Assembly (NCBI RefSeq): GCF_029873635.1
Contig: NC_080422.1
Coordinates: 10,943,764-11,007,763 of the forward strand
From: Malania oleifera
Taxonomy: Eukaryota; Streptophyta; Magnoliopsida; Santalales; Ximeniaceae
Reading direction: 5' to 3'
DNA: 64,000 bases
Shown here: positions 36,485 to 48,289 of the stretch, piece after piece
Layout: each line of letters begins with the position of its first letter
Numbering within the stretch: the stretch's first letter is position 1
Notes under the pieces: model-generated
What the model saw: the letters and a program-made list of their open reading frames with translations, nothing else
Told to the model about the DNA's origin: nothing
Database searches by the model: none
Program-made: the position numbers and the translations under genes

Positions 36485-37190
36485 TCTTTGCTGTGTTGCT
36501 CTTGCCGAGCTGTTCTTTGTGGTATTTCTTGCCGAACTGTTTCTGGCGAGCTGCTCGTCATGGCATTTCTTACCGAACTGTTTTTGTTGAGTTACTCTTC
36601 GTGGCATTTCTTGCCGAACTGTTTCTGCTAAGCTGCTCTTCAGGGCATTTCTTGGCAAGCTGTTTCTGCCGAGTTACTCGTTATGGCATTTCTTGCCAAG
36701 CTGTTTCTGCCGAACTGCTCTTTGTGGCATTTCTTGCCGAACTGTTCCTGCCGAGTTGCTCATTGTGGCATTTCTTGCCGAGCTGTTCCTGCCGAGCTAC
36801 TCGTCGTGACATTTCTTGCCGAGCTACTCTTCACGGCATTTCTTATCTAGCTATTCCTGCCGAGCTGCTCTTTGCGGCATTTCTTGCCGAACTGTTCCTG
36901 TCACGCTGCTCATCGTGGCATTTCTTGCCGAACTTTTTCTGCTGAGCTGCTCGTCGCGGAATTTCTTGCCAAATGTTTCTAACGAGTTGCTCTTCATGGA
37001 ATTTCTTGCTGAGTTGCTCGTCGTGGCATTTCTTGTTGAGCTATTCTTACCGAACTGCTCATCGTGGCATTTCTTACCGAGCTATTTCTGCCGAGCAGCT
37101 CGTCGTGGCATTTCTTGCCGAACCTTTTCTGCCGTGTTGCTCGTCGTGACATTTCTTGCTAAGCTGTTTCTGCCGAACTACTCGTCGGTT
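36485..37190. repeat. Minisatellite, about 42-bp unit, about 16 copies
   Basis: Tandem units of about 42 bp built on GTGGCATTTCTTGCCGA and GCTGTTTCTGCCGAGCTGCTC, with base changes between copies. As 42 is a multiple of three, several frames stay open and give a spurious repetitive ORF (LFLPSCSLWHFLP-like). It lies in the region between pol and the 3' LTR of the gypsy element, where Tat-lineage elements are known to carry tandem repeats. Confidence 0.85.
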
Positions 37191-37580
37191 GGGTCTTCTT
37201 TGCCTAATAAGTTGTACTCATTTGTTAGGCGGTTGCGTGACCTCACGAGTTGTGCTCGTCCGTTGGGCCTTCTTTGCCTAATTAGTTGTGCTCATTTGTT
37301 GGGCAGCTGCGTGACCTCACGAGCTGTGCTTGTCAGTTGGGCCTTCTTTACCTAATGAGCTGTGCTCATTTGTTAGGCGTTCTTCTGGCATCACGAGCGG
37401 TGTTCATCAGTTGGGTCTATTCTTTTTTGCCTAATGAGTTGTGCTTATTTGTTGAGCAATTCCATGGCCTCACGAGCGGTGCTCGTCAGTTGGGTCTATT
37501 CTTCTTTGCCTAAATAGCTGTGCTTGTTTTTTAGGCAACCTTCTGGCCTCGCAAGCTGTGCTTGCCAGTTGGGTTGCTCT
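37190..37580. repeat. Second minisatellite, about 71-80-bp unit, about 5 copies
   Basis: Units begin GTTGGGCCTTCTTTGCCTAAT, with a CACGAG(C/T) block and a TGCTCATTTGTTAGGC block, starting near 37190, 37261, 37337, 37411 and 37491. Adjacent to, but unrelated in sequence to, the 42-bp array. Confidence 0.75.
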
Positions 37581-38029
37581 AATGTGACGTTGGTGTCTAT
37601 TCATTACGTTTGCCGCTCCTGCAAAATTTAAGAGTCTCTTGTTAATTGTGTCATACCTTTGGAGAATCGAGATTCATTGGAATTGTCGCCACATCAGCAT
37701 CTGCACAAGGATTTGATCTTTTTTCCTTGAGACGCACACACGGATTGATGAGTTCCCACCTTCTCGAGATGCTAACTTTTTTGGGGATTCATGTGGGCTT
37801 CTCTATAAAGAATGTGAGCTCGCTTATTTGTTTCTTGTCTCAACCAAGGGGTCCCTTCCCTCTGCTAGGTATGCTCTCCTTTCGCCCTTGTCTTTGTTTC
37901 TTTATTCTGTTTGTGTTTGGTATTGTATGCTTGTTTTTGCTTTGTTCTTCAACGTTCTTGTGAAAATTTTGTCTTGTTGATCCAATTTGTATAGTAGCGC
38001 AAGTTGTTTATCTTGTTTGTCTTGCGCTT

Positions 38030-41000
38030 GATTTTCTCATGGAGTCCTCGGTTCCTTAGGCCAAGCCTCCAATTACTGTGAGGAGTGCACGGTGTGATCT
38101 TTCTCCCTTGGATATGCAAAATGTCTGTCATTTTTTTGCTATCCCTTCTGACATTAACATTAGATTACCTGCCAGCTCTGAGTTCGCTCTCGACCCTGGT
38201 CCCAATGAAATCTATTTATATACTGACTCTCTCGACTTAGGACTTAGGCTACCTTTTAGTCCCTTTTTTTTTTTCTAATGTGTTACGTTTTTGTAACATA
38301 GCACCCTCACAATTGGTTCCCAACTCCTACCTGTTGTTGGTGTCTTTTGCTGTCCTCCTCCTCCTCCAACAAGGTCATCAACCCACAGTGCCTCTCTTTC
38401 AGAGCTGCTTCCAGATGAGGATGCACTCTATAGAAACGGAACTGTACTACTTCAACTCTGTTTCCGACTATAAGCTCTTTACCCTTGGTAGCTCTTCCAT
38501 TCAAAATTGGAAGTCCCGATACTTTTTTGCATCTGGGGAGTTAAACTATCAAGGGCCTCGCATTTGGTCTACTCCTCTTGACGGTGATATTCTTTCCTTC
38601 CTCCTTTACTTATTGTGTATGCATGAGCTATGTGTATGTAACAACCTGAAATTTCATTCCTTTTTCTTTTTCCTTTTCTATATTAATAAATGAGCTCTGA
38701 AACCTTACATGAGCATAACTGACGTCATCATGGCCCGAAGTGGGACCGTGGTGTCCTATACATTTCATATAACACCTAAGCAGCAAAAGTATATACATAT
38801 CCAACATATTCTAAAATATAATATTAGAGTATTATATATCTAGCTGTACCCATACACACATATACATAACACTTTCCAAAAGTCCCAAAATATTGTGGGC
38901 TCCACAGACCAGCCCAAAACTCACCCCAAAAGCTATGCCGACTCAACACCACCTCTACATCTGAGCCGGCCCTGCTCACCTCTTTGGATTACCTGAAATG
39001 TTTAATAATGTTGGGGTGAGACACCTCTTAGTAAGGAGAAACATGTTATCACAAGTGTGTGGCATATGAGTTAGTTGGCAACATATCATTTAATTAATAC
39101 TGTATACAATATATATCAAGAAAAACATTTGTATAATAACACATGCTTATATCATATAGAATATGAAAATTTCTGAGTTATCTATTCAAAAGTACTTCTA
39201 TCTATAATACATAATCTTTGCTTTCTATGTGTACTATACATAACTATATATCTATAAACTTCCCCCTAGATGGCAATATGTCATGACTTACCCCCTCATG
39301 ATTGAGTTGTGCAGCTCGTAGGCGGAGCTAAACACTGGTTGGCCCTCTAGTGCTAGTCTAATTGTATGCATATCTAGATGTCTATAGCATGAAAGGCCCG
39401 CTCCACCTGGTTCAGACGCTAGGGAGCTCACAACTCTACCTGAGGGCACAATCGGTTGTACCATACTCTATTTGAGACGTATGGTTGCACTGTCTATACT
39501 ATAACGCAATGGTACCGTGCTCTGTAAACTGCTGTATTCCATCAAGGTCTGATACTGTAGACTAATATTTCTATATAAATCTAGCTGTTTTACCATGATT
39601 CTGTATTTCTGTTATGACCATGATTCTATATCAACTGTATAGCCATGATACTGTAATAACTGTATATCTGTATATTTTGTAATGCTGTAATTGTAATTCT
39701 GTATTCTGTATGTTATGGCTCTATATTCTGTATAATCTGTATATTTATATATCATGGTTCTATATTCTGTATATCATGGTTCTATAAAATTCTGTATAAT
39801 CATGGTTCTATATTCTATAGATCATGATTCTATAAAATTCTGTATAATCATGGTAATAAAACACTGTATAATCAACTCTGTAAAATACTGTACAATCTTG
39901 TTCTGAAATATACTACGTAAACATAATTTTGTAAAATACTGTATAAGAATGATTCTGTAAAATACTGTATATCATATAAACTGTATTTCTGTATAATTCT
40001 GTTATAATCGTAGCTCTGTATATAAAATTGTATAAGCTATGTTTCATAACTCTGTAGGCTATATAATCATGCTTCTGTAAAACTATATAACATATTGTAT
40101 AATATTCCAATATTTCTCACGCCACACAATTCAATAAAACTCTATAAATATGTTCTAAAAAACTGTATAATTTTCATGCTTCGATCAAATACTATATTAT
40201 AGTGGTAAAATGTCTAATAAGGCTGGCATAACATTTATTCCCTTTACCCAGCTATCTATCTCTAGCTACTATTTAACAATCTTACGCATGCGGCGTTTAT
40301 AATTTTCAACTCCCTGAAATAACACTCATATAATTCCCAGTCACACAATTGAATTTACCATAATAATTATCACATTCATATTTTCTCAACTCCACATATT
40401 TAGCATTTCTAAATTATAATTTACTTGAGTTCCTGAAAATATACCCACTAGGGTCCTCAACCCATATCTGTAGGGTTTCAAAAACATCCTAATCCTGAAA
40501 ACATAATACCCTAGTTTTATTCCATAAAACACTAGTATATTCCCATACAACACAGAATCTAAACTCATATAAGCATGGTAGTACTGAAAATATCCAAATA
40601 ATCAATTTACCCTGGTTTTGGGATGGTGCCCAAGTTGGCCTAACCAACAATCTACTTCAACAAACTTGAAAAGCCTCTTCCCAGGAGTAGCGCGGCGGCT
40701 TTCGATTGTTGAACTGGCGAAAAATGAAGCCGGAATGTTAGAGAGAAGGAGGAGGAGACGAATTCTATAGAGAGAGAGGAATTGTTGCATGAAATCCTCA
40801 CAGAAATGTGATTTTTGGCCTTGTATAGAATACTTGTCCACGTGGCCTCGTTGACGAGCCACGTCATCTCATCGACGAGCCATGTCATCTCGCCGACGAG
40901 TTTTAGACCTTGAAATCAACTCTCTCGGTAAATTCCCATCGACGAGACACGTGTCCACGTCGACGAGCCCAAGAAGGATGCTCGTCGACGAGCGCCAAGA

Positions 41001-42238
41001 AGGATGCTCGTCGACGAGCGCCCTGCATTCGTTGATGAGACCCTGTGAATCCCTTTTGAATTTTTCTTTTTTCTATTTTCTTTTATTATTTAATTACTAT
41101 AATTCTTCGGGTCTCTACAGTGTAAGTGCATGTCGCTTACCTCTTCCTTCTTTTTCATTTAACCCGGCTGCGTCACATATCTTCTCTGCTGTCTCCCTCC
41201 AAGCAGGCTATCCTTAAAGACCTACGAGCTATTGGACAGCAAGGGATTGTCCATCATGAGGAGCTACTCAAGGAGCGCACCCTTGTGCAGTGTGGGCTTA
41301 GCCGCGTTTCCCAAGTCTCGTCCTTGCCTCGATTTCATGGTGTGTATACTTATATTTCTCAGTAGCGATCTGTACCCTTATCCCTCTTTTCTTTTTGTAG
41401 ATATGGACTTCAACAAGTATAAGGCCTTGATGGCCGATGCCAAGAAGCAGAGGTCGAGCAAAAGCAAGAAGAAGAAGAGGGAATTTTAAGGGGATTCTTC
41501 CTAGAGGGAGGAAGCTCCTATAGCCGAGAACAAGCCCCCTCCTGTGGCAAATCCACCTGGCTCGGCTATTTTAAGCAGGGCCATCTTTCACGAGCCAACC
41601 CTTTTCGGTCCTGGGTTGCGTCGGGTGGGGCATATGGAAGACCTAGTGGCAACCCAGTGTTCCCTTCCGAATCACTTGTCTATGACCATACGACATACTA
41701 CGTACCAGGTACCTTTAGGGCCTGTTATCATTATATATATATATATATATATATATTTTGTTGCTTTTAATTCCTGCTAACCTTATGTGGTTTACAAATG
41801 GTGACTATGGTTCTGGTCCAGGAGAAGAAGGTAACTGAGATGTACCGGTAGACCTTGGAAGCCAAGGATAAGTACGTTGCTGCTCAGAATGAACTTCACG
41901 AAGCCCGGGCTGTAGCAGAACTTTGCGAGAGGGCCCTCCGAGAGGAAATAGAGAAGATTCGCAGCAAGGAGATTCCTGCTGCTGCTGCTGATGCCGTTAG
42001 GGCCACGGTATTAGAGTACAAAGATTTCGAATAGTTCATCTTTGACACTGCCAAGACCTACTGTGAAGGCTTTAAAAGGTGCCAGGAGCAGGTCAGGACG
42101 ATGCACCTTGACCTTTCCCTTACTGGTATGTGTTCGTATGGCTACAACAAAGAGAACCCAGTATCAGGGGAGGAGATGGACGAAGAGGACGAGCCTGGGG
42201 AAGAAGATTTTGTAGAAGGAAGCAAAGTTGATGATTGA
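38030..42238 (+). mobile_element. Antisense accessory ORF of the Tat gypsy (putative gypsy-type transposon domain)
   Basis: On the strand opposite pol, 38040-38636 reads like the plant family annotated as putative gypsy-type transposon protein (INIRLPASSEFALDPGPNEI, then APSQLVPNSY). 41400-42238 reads as a Lys- and Glu-rich coiled-coil tail (AELCERALREEIEKIRSKE) ending in an acidic stretch (EEMDEEDEPGEEDFVEG). Antisense ORFs at this place are known in Tat-lineage elements. Element B is inserted in the middle, and the ORF is broken. Confidence 0.7.
38637..41119 (-). mobile_element. Solo-LTR-like element B (2483 bp), TSD GTGTA
   Basis: Starts TGTAACAACCTG at 38637 and ends GGGTCTCTACA at 41119, flanked by perfect GTGTA (38632-38636 and 41120-41124). 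It is the reverse orientation of elements A and C. The GTCGACGAG palindrome cluster is at about 40840-41035 and the ccacagaccagccc to cctgaaatg blocks are at the other side. No coding region; a solo LTR is the simplest reading. Confidence 0.8.
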
Positions 42239-42483
42239 ATAGACCATCTTGTGGTTTTATTGATATTGATACTGTACTTTTGAAATTCTTGTCATACTAC
42301 TTTCAGCGTATGGAATTTCAATTCTGTTGTACAACTTTTTGCACAATGAAATTTCAGGAGTAGTACTTTTTCAACATATCAGAGTTTCATGTGTTTTTTA
42401 TCTCCCTTCCTGCTAAGTCCTCTAAGGTGTATGTCCCCGGCTTGATTTCTAACGCCACTTGGCATGGCCCTCCCAATTCGGCT

Positions 42484-45060
42484 TTAGCTTGTTTGCTCCA
42501 GGCTCTGCTGGGTTGGTTCGCACCTTCCTGAGGACCAGTTCTCTTGGGTGGAATGTTCGCGCTCTAACACGAGTGTTGTAGTACCTGGCCACTTTTGTTG
42601 GTACATGACAATTCTCATATGTGCTTGTTTTTGTCTCTCCTCTAGGAGGTCTAACTTCGCCCTTAATTCTTCGCTGTTGTTCCTTTCATCAAAATGTTGC
42701 CTCCGCTGGGAAGGGATTCTGACCTTAGCTGGAATGATTGCCTCTGCTCCGAAAGTGAGCATGAATGGGGTTTCTCCTGTTGCTGCTCGTCAGGTCGTGT
42801 GGTAAGCCTAGATTATGGATGGGAGCTCTTCCACCCATCTGCCTTGTGAAGTTTCGAGCCGCGTTGCAATATTGTATGGTTCATGTTTTCTGTAGAGCCT
42901 TGAAGAATTATAGTAATTAAATAATAAAAGGAGAGAAAAAGAATTTTAAATAGGGGGTTTCAGTAGGGTCTCGTCGACGAGTGCAAAGTGCTTGTTGACA
43001 AGCAGGCCTCTTGGGCTTGTCGACGGGGACGCATGTCTCGTCGACGAGAAATTACCGAGAGGGCTGTTTTCAGGGCCTGAAACTCGTCAACGAGGGGAAG
43101 GTGTTCGTCGACGAACTCCCTTCATAGACTTGTCGACAAGGCCACGTGGACAAGCACTATATAAAAAGCCAAAAATCGTTTTTCTGCGAGAAAATTGCAT
43201 GCAGGACCGTTTCTCTCTCTAGAATTTCGTCCTCTCCTCCCTCTCTCTAGAATTCTGGCCTTGTTACACGCCGGTTCGACGATCGGAAGCCGCCACATTA
43301 CTCCTGCGAAGATTTTTTACAAATCTGTTGGAGTAATTTGTTGATTAGGCTAATTTGGGCACCATCCGAAAATCTAGGTAAGTTAGTTATTTTAGACTTT
43401 ATAAGTTATTTGGTATTGTTAGACTAGGAAAAATGCTTTAGATAGTATTATACTGAAGTTTGATTGGGAAAATGAAATTTCAGGGTGTTGAACTAAGGAA
43501 CACATAGATGTAAATTTGTAGTATTTTGTGGTCTTCTCAGTAAGTTAGGTAAGGGGATAAATTAAGTTAGTCTTTTCGTGAAATTATTTATTTTTATACA
43601 ATATTTATTTCCAGAAAAATATGTATGATTTAGAACTATGTTTGGGAATACTGCTGTTGAACAGGGAAATTATTTAAGCATGTTTTATATGAAAAAATGA
43701 TTTCAGAATTAATTATGAGTTTATAAGGTTATGTATATTTGTGTGGCATGAGTATAATATTTTCATGAAATTATGCTATATTGAAATATTATGAGTTTTC
43801 CTAGATGAGTATGTTATAGTAGTTTTCTAGAAAACCCTAAAAAAATAGTACAGGAATTATGTTTTATAGATTATGTTAAATAATGCAAGAATTTATGATT
43901 ATTACGTAATGAAATATGCTGGCATAAGCACCGTGATTTTTATGTTATGAATTATACCGGCGTAAACGCCGTGATTTTTACGTTATGAATTATGTTGGCG
44001 TAAATGCCATGATTTTACGTTATGAATTATACCGAAGAAATTGCCGTGATTTTACGTTACGAATTATGTCGGCGCTGATGCCGTGATTATTTAAAAAATC
44101 ATGAAATATGTTTATGTCAGATATTACTCTGAATTACGAAACCACTATATTTTAATATGGAATGTATTATATGTTATCAGAACTCGGATAGTTTAGTTCA
44201 ATTTTATGAAGTACGGTACCGTAGCTATATGTTTATGATTATGAATATGTTAGTGCTACCACACATCTTATGTAGAGTGTGGAGATGGCAGTCGATGTGG
44301 TTTTATGGGACTGCCGTAGTTCCCCTGGTAGACCGGCACAGGTGAAATAGGTCCATCATAATTATAGACTTATGTTTGATTTAGCATGGTCGGCCAGCCA
44401 TTGCTAGGTCCCGCCTATGGGCCGCACAACCCTGTCATGTGGGGGGTAAGACATGACGATAGCTAACTAACTATCTATTTTGGGTAATAAGTTACGTATG
44501 ATATGGTTATATGAGATGATTTCTCAGTACATAAATTTAGTATGATACGCTATGTTATGATAAACCATGTTTTATGCAATATGATACAACTGTTATACCA
44601 GTTATGAATTATGTACTATTTATATGTATACCACGAAAAATACTCATGTTGCCACACACTGATATTAATTTATCTCTTTTACTGAGAGGTGTCTCACCCC
44701 AACATTAAAAACATTTTAGGAAATCTAGGTTGGAGGGCGGATAGAGCCCCGCAGCAGTAGAAGTGGTTTGAGCTGCCCTGTATATAGGGTAAGTGGATGA
44801 GCTAGGGTTAGATGGATTTTTGAGTTGATACCCTAGGAGTACTTTTAGTATTTTGTGGATGACTGTATGTATATATATATGACAGATTCAGTAGAACTCT
44901 GGTATGGTTTCTGGTATTTATGGCATGTATATGATTTTATGTTTCCCATTCCTTAGGTATCAGAGTTTTATGACAGATATATCCTTGGTAGCCATGGGTC
45001 TAGGTTGACCATGACTATGACAGTTTAGCTGGATATTATGAATGTTATTATGTGGAAAAG

Positions 45061-45091
<31 letters not shown>

Positions 45092-45962
45092 AAAATAAGC
45101 AGGTCGTTACATTTTCCACCTGGGCATTGCTCTGTGGATGTGCAGTTGATGGGAATAGGAGTTTTATAAATAGGTCGGCGCAAAATTTCTTGAAGCACTC
45201 GTTGTTGAATTGTCTCCTATGGTCTGTGACTATGGCCCATGGGATTCTGAACCTACAAACAACCAAAGCTCACACGAATTGGGTGATGTTGTGTTATGTT
45301 ATATGAGTCGGGGCTTCTACTTCTATCCACTTGGTAAAATAGTCAATTGCCACCAACAAAAACTTGCTTTGTCCTGTCACTTGAGGCAAGGGTCCCAAGA
45401 CATCCAATCCCCATTGGGCGAAGGGACAAGGACTGGTTAGGGGGGAGAGAAAGCTGGACGGCATGTGTGGTATTCCTGCGCACCACTAAGACCTGTCACA
45501 CCGTTTAACCATTTTAATTGCATCTTTCCTCATTGTGGGCCAGTAGAACCCTTACTGTAGGGCCTTGTGGGCTAAGGCTCTGCTGGCTAGGTGATTTCCG
45601 TATATTCCTTCGTGAATTTCCCTTAACACGTATTCTCCCTCTTTAGTACTTAGACACTGTAGGTATGACAGTGTCAGGGATCGCCTGTACAACTCTTTGT
45701 CTATGAGCGTGTACTTTGCCTCCCTCTTCCTTACCTTTATAGACTGCTTCTTGTCATCTGGTAAGGATCCATAACGAAGGTACTGCATCAAAGGGGTTCT
45801 CCAATCCCCTTCATTAACTTCAACTACCATCAGGCTGACACTGACCTCCTTGTAAGAGGCTTTTCCGACTCGCTCCAAGTAGATTGCATTCTTCCAGTCT
45901 TGCTTTGTAGCTGAGGCTAATCTTGCCAGCGCATCAGCCTTTGCGTTCTCCGTTCGTGGCAC
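42484..45962 (-). mobile_element. Gypsy integrase region, split by element C
   Basis: 45962-45552 covers the segment before the catalytic core (ALARLASATKQDWKN, then the H2C2-type region ending in SRALAHKALQ). 45266-45112 covers part of the core (IPWAIVTDHRRQF, then ADLFIKLLFPSTAHPQSNAQVEN). The C-terminal side resumes below 42891 (LTFGAEAIIPAKV, 42762-42484). Element C separates core and C-terminus. Broken. Confidence 0.8.
42891..45111 (+). mobile_element. Solo-LTR-like element C (2221 bp), TSD TTTTC
   Basis: Starts TGTAGAGCCTTG at 42891 and ends GGTCGTTACA at 45111, flanked by perfect TTTTC (42886-42890 and 45112-45116). Clustered TCGTCGACGAG palindromes at about 42969-43140 precede a TATA box (CTATATAAAAAG, about 43158-43169). 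The ccgcctatgggccgcacaaccctgtcatg block (about 44411-44439) is shared with element A. A run of four to five short units reading gaattatgycggcgtaaatgccgtgatttt lies at about 43910-44090. Inserted in the gypsy integrase. Confidence 0.8.
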
Positions 45963-45969
45963 GCGCTCT

Positions 45970-46289
45970 ATATCAAACTGAGCGAACGCTTTGATGTGTT
46001 ATTGGGCTTTGACTAGATATTTCTTCATTTTCTGATCCTTAGCCTCAAACTCTCCGTTCACCTGTTCTACCACTAATTGGGAATCGCTCACAACATGAAT
46101 TCATGCTACCCCAAGTGCCTCCGCCAAGTGCAGCCCTGCTAGTAGGGTTTCATATTCGGCATCATTGTTGGTCGTCGCAAATTCTAACTTCAGTGCATAT
46201 AATGTCTCCGAACCGTTTGGTGTCGTGAGAATTAGTCTTGCTCCGCTTCTAGCTATATTAGACGACCCGTCCACATGTAATGTCCACAC
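45970..46289 (-). mobile_element. Gypsy second RNase H (Tat-type)
   Basis: LHVDGSSNIARSGARLIL and TNNDAEYETLLAGLHLAEAL are RNase H signatures of the extra domain that defines the Tat lineage. Part of the element 35724-50127; broken. Confidence 0.75.
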
Positions 46290-46436
46290 CTTTGAGTTCT
46301 CTGTTGTTTCGTAGGATTATTCTGCCATGAAGTCAGCCAGTACCTGAGCTTTGATGGCAAGCTTTGGCTGGTATTGTATGTTGAACTCCCCTAGCTCAAT
46401 TGACCACTTCATCATTCTCCCCGAGCTCTCTTGCTG

Positions 46437-47543
46437 CTAGAGGATTTGTCTCAGCGGTAAGTTTGTTAGTAAGATTATCTTGTACACCTGAAAGTATTGT
46501 CTTAACTTTCGAGCTGCACAGATAATGGAGAAGGCTGCTTTTTTCGCTGTGCTATAATTCATGTCAGCTCCGCTTAGCACTTTGCTGGTGTAGTAGATGG
46601 GTTTGTACTGCCTTTCTTCTTCTCTAACCAAAACTGAGCTGACCGCATGTGGAGTTGATGCCACGTATAGGTAGAGGTCTTCTCTTGCTTTCGCCTTTGT
46701 TAGCAATTGGGGGGGGGGGGGGGGGGCCCAAGGTACTGCTTGAGTTGATCGAAGGCCTTACTTTACTCTTCCCCCCATTCAAATCCTCTTTTCTTTTGCA
46801 GCGCCTTGAAGAAAGGTAGACATTTATCTCCCGAATAGGAAACAAACCTGCTGAGGGAAACAAACCTACGTAGTAGTTCGAATGTTTCCTTCAGATCCTT
46901 GCAATGCTCCCCTGCTTTCAAACTTTTCACCAGCATGTCATCTACATACGCCTCCATCGTCTTTCTGAGCTGGTCTTTGAATATCTTGTTTACCAGCCTC
47001 TGATATGTTGCCCCTGCATTCTTCAACCCGAGGGCATCACTTGGTAACAATAGAGTCCTCTTTTTATGATGAATGATGTTTTCTCTTCGTCCCCTTGGTG
47101 CATTGGGATTGGTTATATCCCGAATACGCATCCATAAAACTCAGGAGCTCATGTACAGACGTCGAGTTGACCAGCTAATCGATTCGGGGAAGGAGGAAGC
47201 TATCTTTTGGACACGCCTTGTTCAAGTCCGTGAAATCAATACACATCCGCCATTTTCCATTTGGTTTCTTTACTAGAACCACATTGCTTAGCCATTCCGG
47301 ATAATTGACCTCCTTGACGAATTTAGCCTGCACCAATTTTGTCACTTCCTCATCTATCACCTTGATATGCTCTAATGCGAAGCTCCTCTTCTTTTTCTTT
47401 ACGGGCTTATGGTTGGGGTCCACTTGCAACCTGTGTTCCATGATTGCAGGGTCAATCCCCGACATATCTTCGGCCGACCAGGAAAATACATCCGCAAACT
47501 CATTCAGTAGTTTACTCAGTTCTGTTTTTAAAGGGTCGGACAA
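46437..47543 (-). mobile_element. Gypsy reverse transcriptase and first RNase H
   Basis: Reverse transcriptase motifs read on the minus strand: NGKWRMCIDFTDLNKACPKD, then the YVDDMLVKS catalytic box (about 46930-46960). The RNase H connection domain follows (YLYVASTPHAVSSVLVREE, 46706-46437). A long G run at 46709-46726 lies here. Part of 35724-50127; broken. Confidence 0.85.
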
Positions 47544-47849
47544 GCGACTCCCAATCTGTACACACTTCTCCTAATTACCATTTATGGGTATGCGTGTAAG
47601 GTCATCATCCAGTGTGCTAATTTGAGGGTATTCTCCCCTCATCTCTAAGTCTTCAATGGTCAAGGTTTCCCTTGCTTCACTCTTACCTTTTAACGCCATC
47701 ATGTACCAATTTCAAGCTGCTGCTTGATCTCCTTTGATCATCCCTGTCTCGTGTGGGGTAGGGAATTTCATTTTGAGGTGATAAGTGGACGTTATGGCTC
47801 GGGCTGCATTGAGAGATGGGCGGCCCAGTATGATGTTGTATATTGATGG

Positions 47850-48104
47850 CTGATGAACCACCAGGAAATCCGTCAATTAGGAGATTTGCTATGGGGCCAT
47901 CCCCATTGTCACCGGGAGTGTAATCGTTCCCACGGGATGTACTATGTCTCCTCCAAATCCGACCAATGGGGTGGAGATTGATTTAAGGCATTCCTTACTG
48001 ATCTTCATTCCTTTGAGCACCGACCAGAATATTATGTTGGCTGAGCTCCCGTTGTCTATCAGTACGCGCCTTACTTTGTAGTTGGCCACTAGAAGGGATA
48101 CCAC
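47850..48104 (-). mobile_element. Gypsy protease
   Basis: RRVLIDNGSSANIIFW is a retroviral-type aspartic protease active-site patch. Part of 35724-50127. Confidence 0.7.
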
Positions 48105-48289
48105 TAGGGCGTTATCATGGCGTCTTCCAGCTTTTGTCTTTTTCCGTTTGGCTCCCCTTTCTCCGTTAAGAACACCTACTTGACATACCTCTTTTGAGCG
48201 CCTCCGCCACTGGCGGGTAAGCTAAAGATCACAACAATTTCTCCAATGATTTGTTCCTTTTTATCATCTTCGTTTGGCCTTTTTTGCTC

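Noticed and set aside
36485-37190. Regularly spaced repeats reminiscent of a CRISPR array
   Set aside because: There are no unique spacers, the whole unit is repeated, and the DNA is from a plant nucleus.
36493-37513. Long + strand ORFs with Cys/Ser/Leu repeats that look like a repetitive secreted protein
   Set aside because: They are the open frames of the 42-bp and 71-80-bp minisatellites in the gypsy element; frames run through repeats with no start context or conserved domain.
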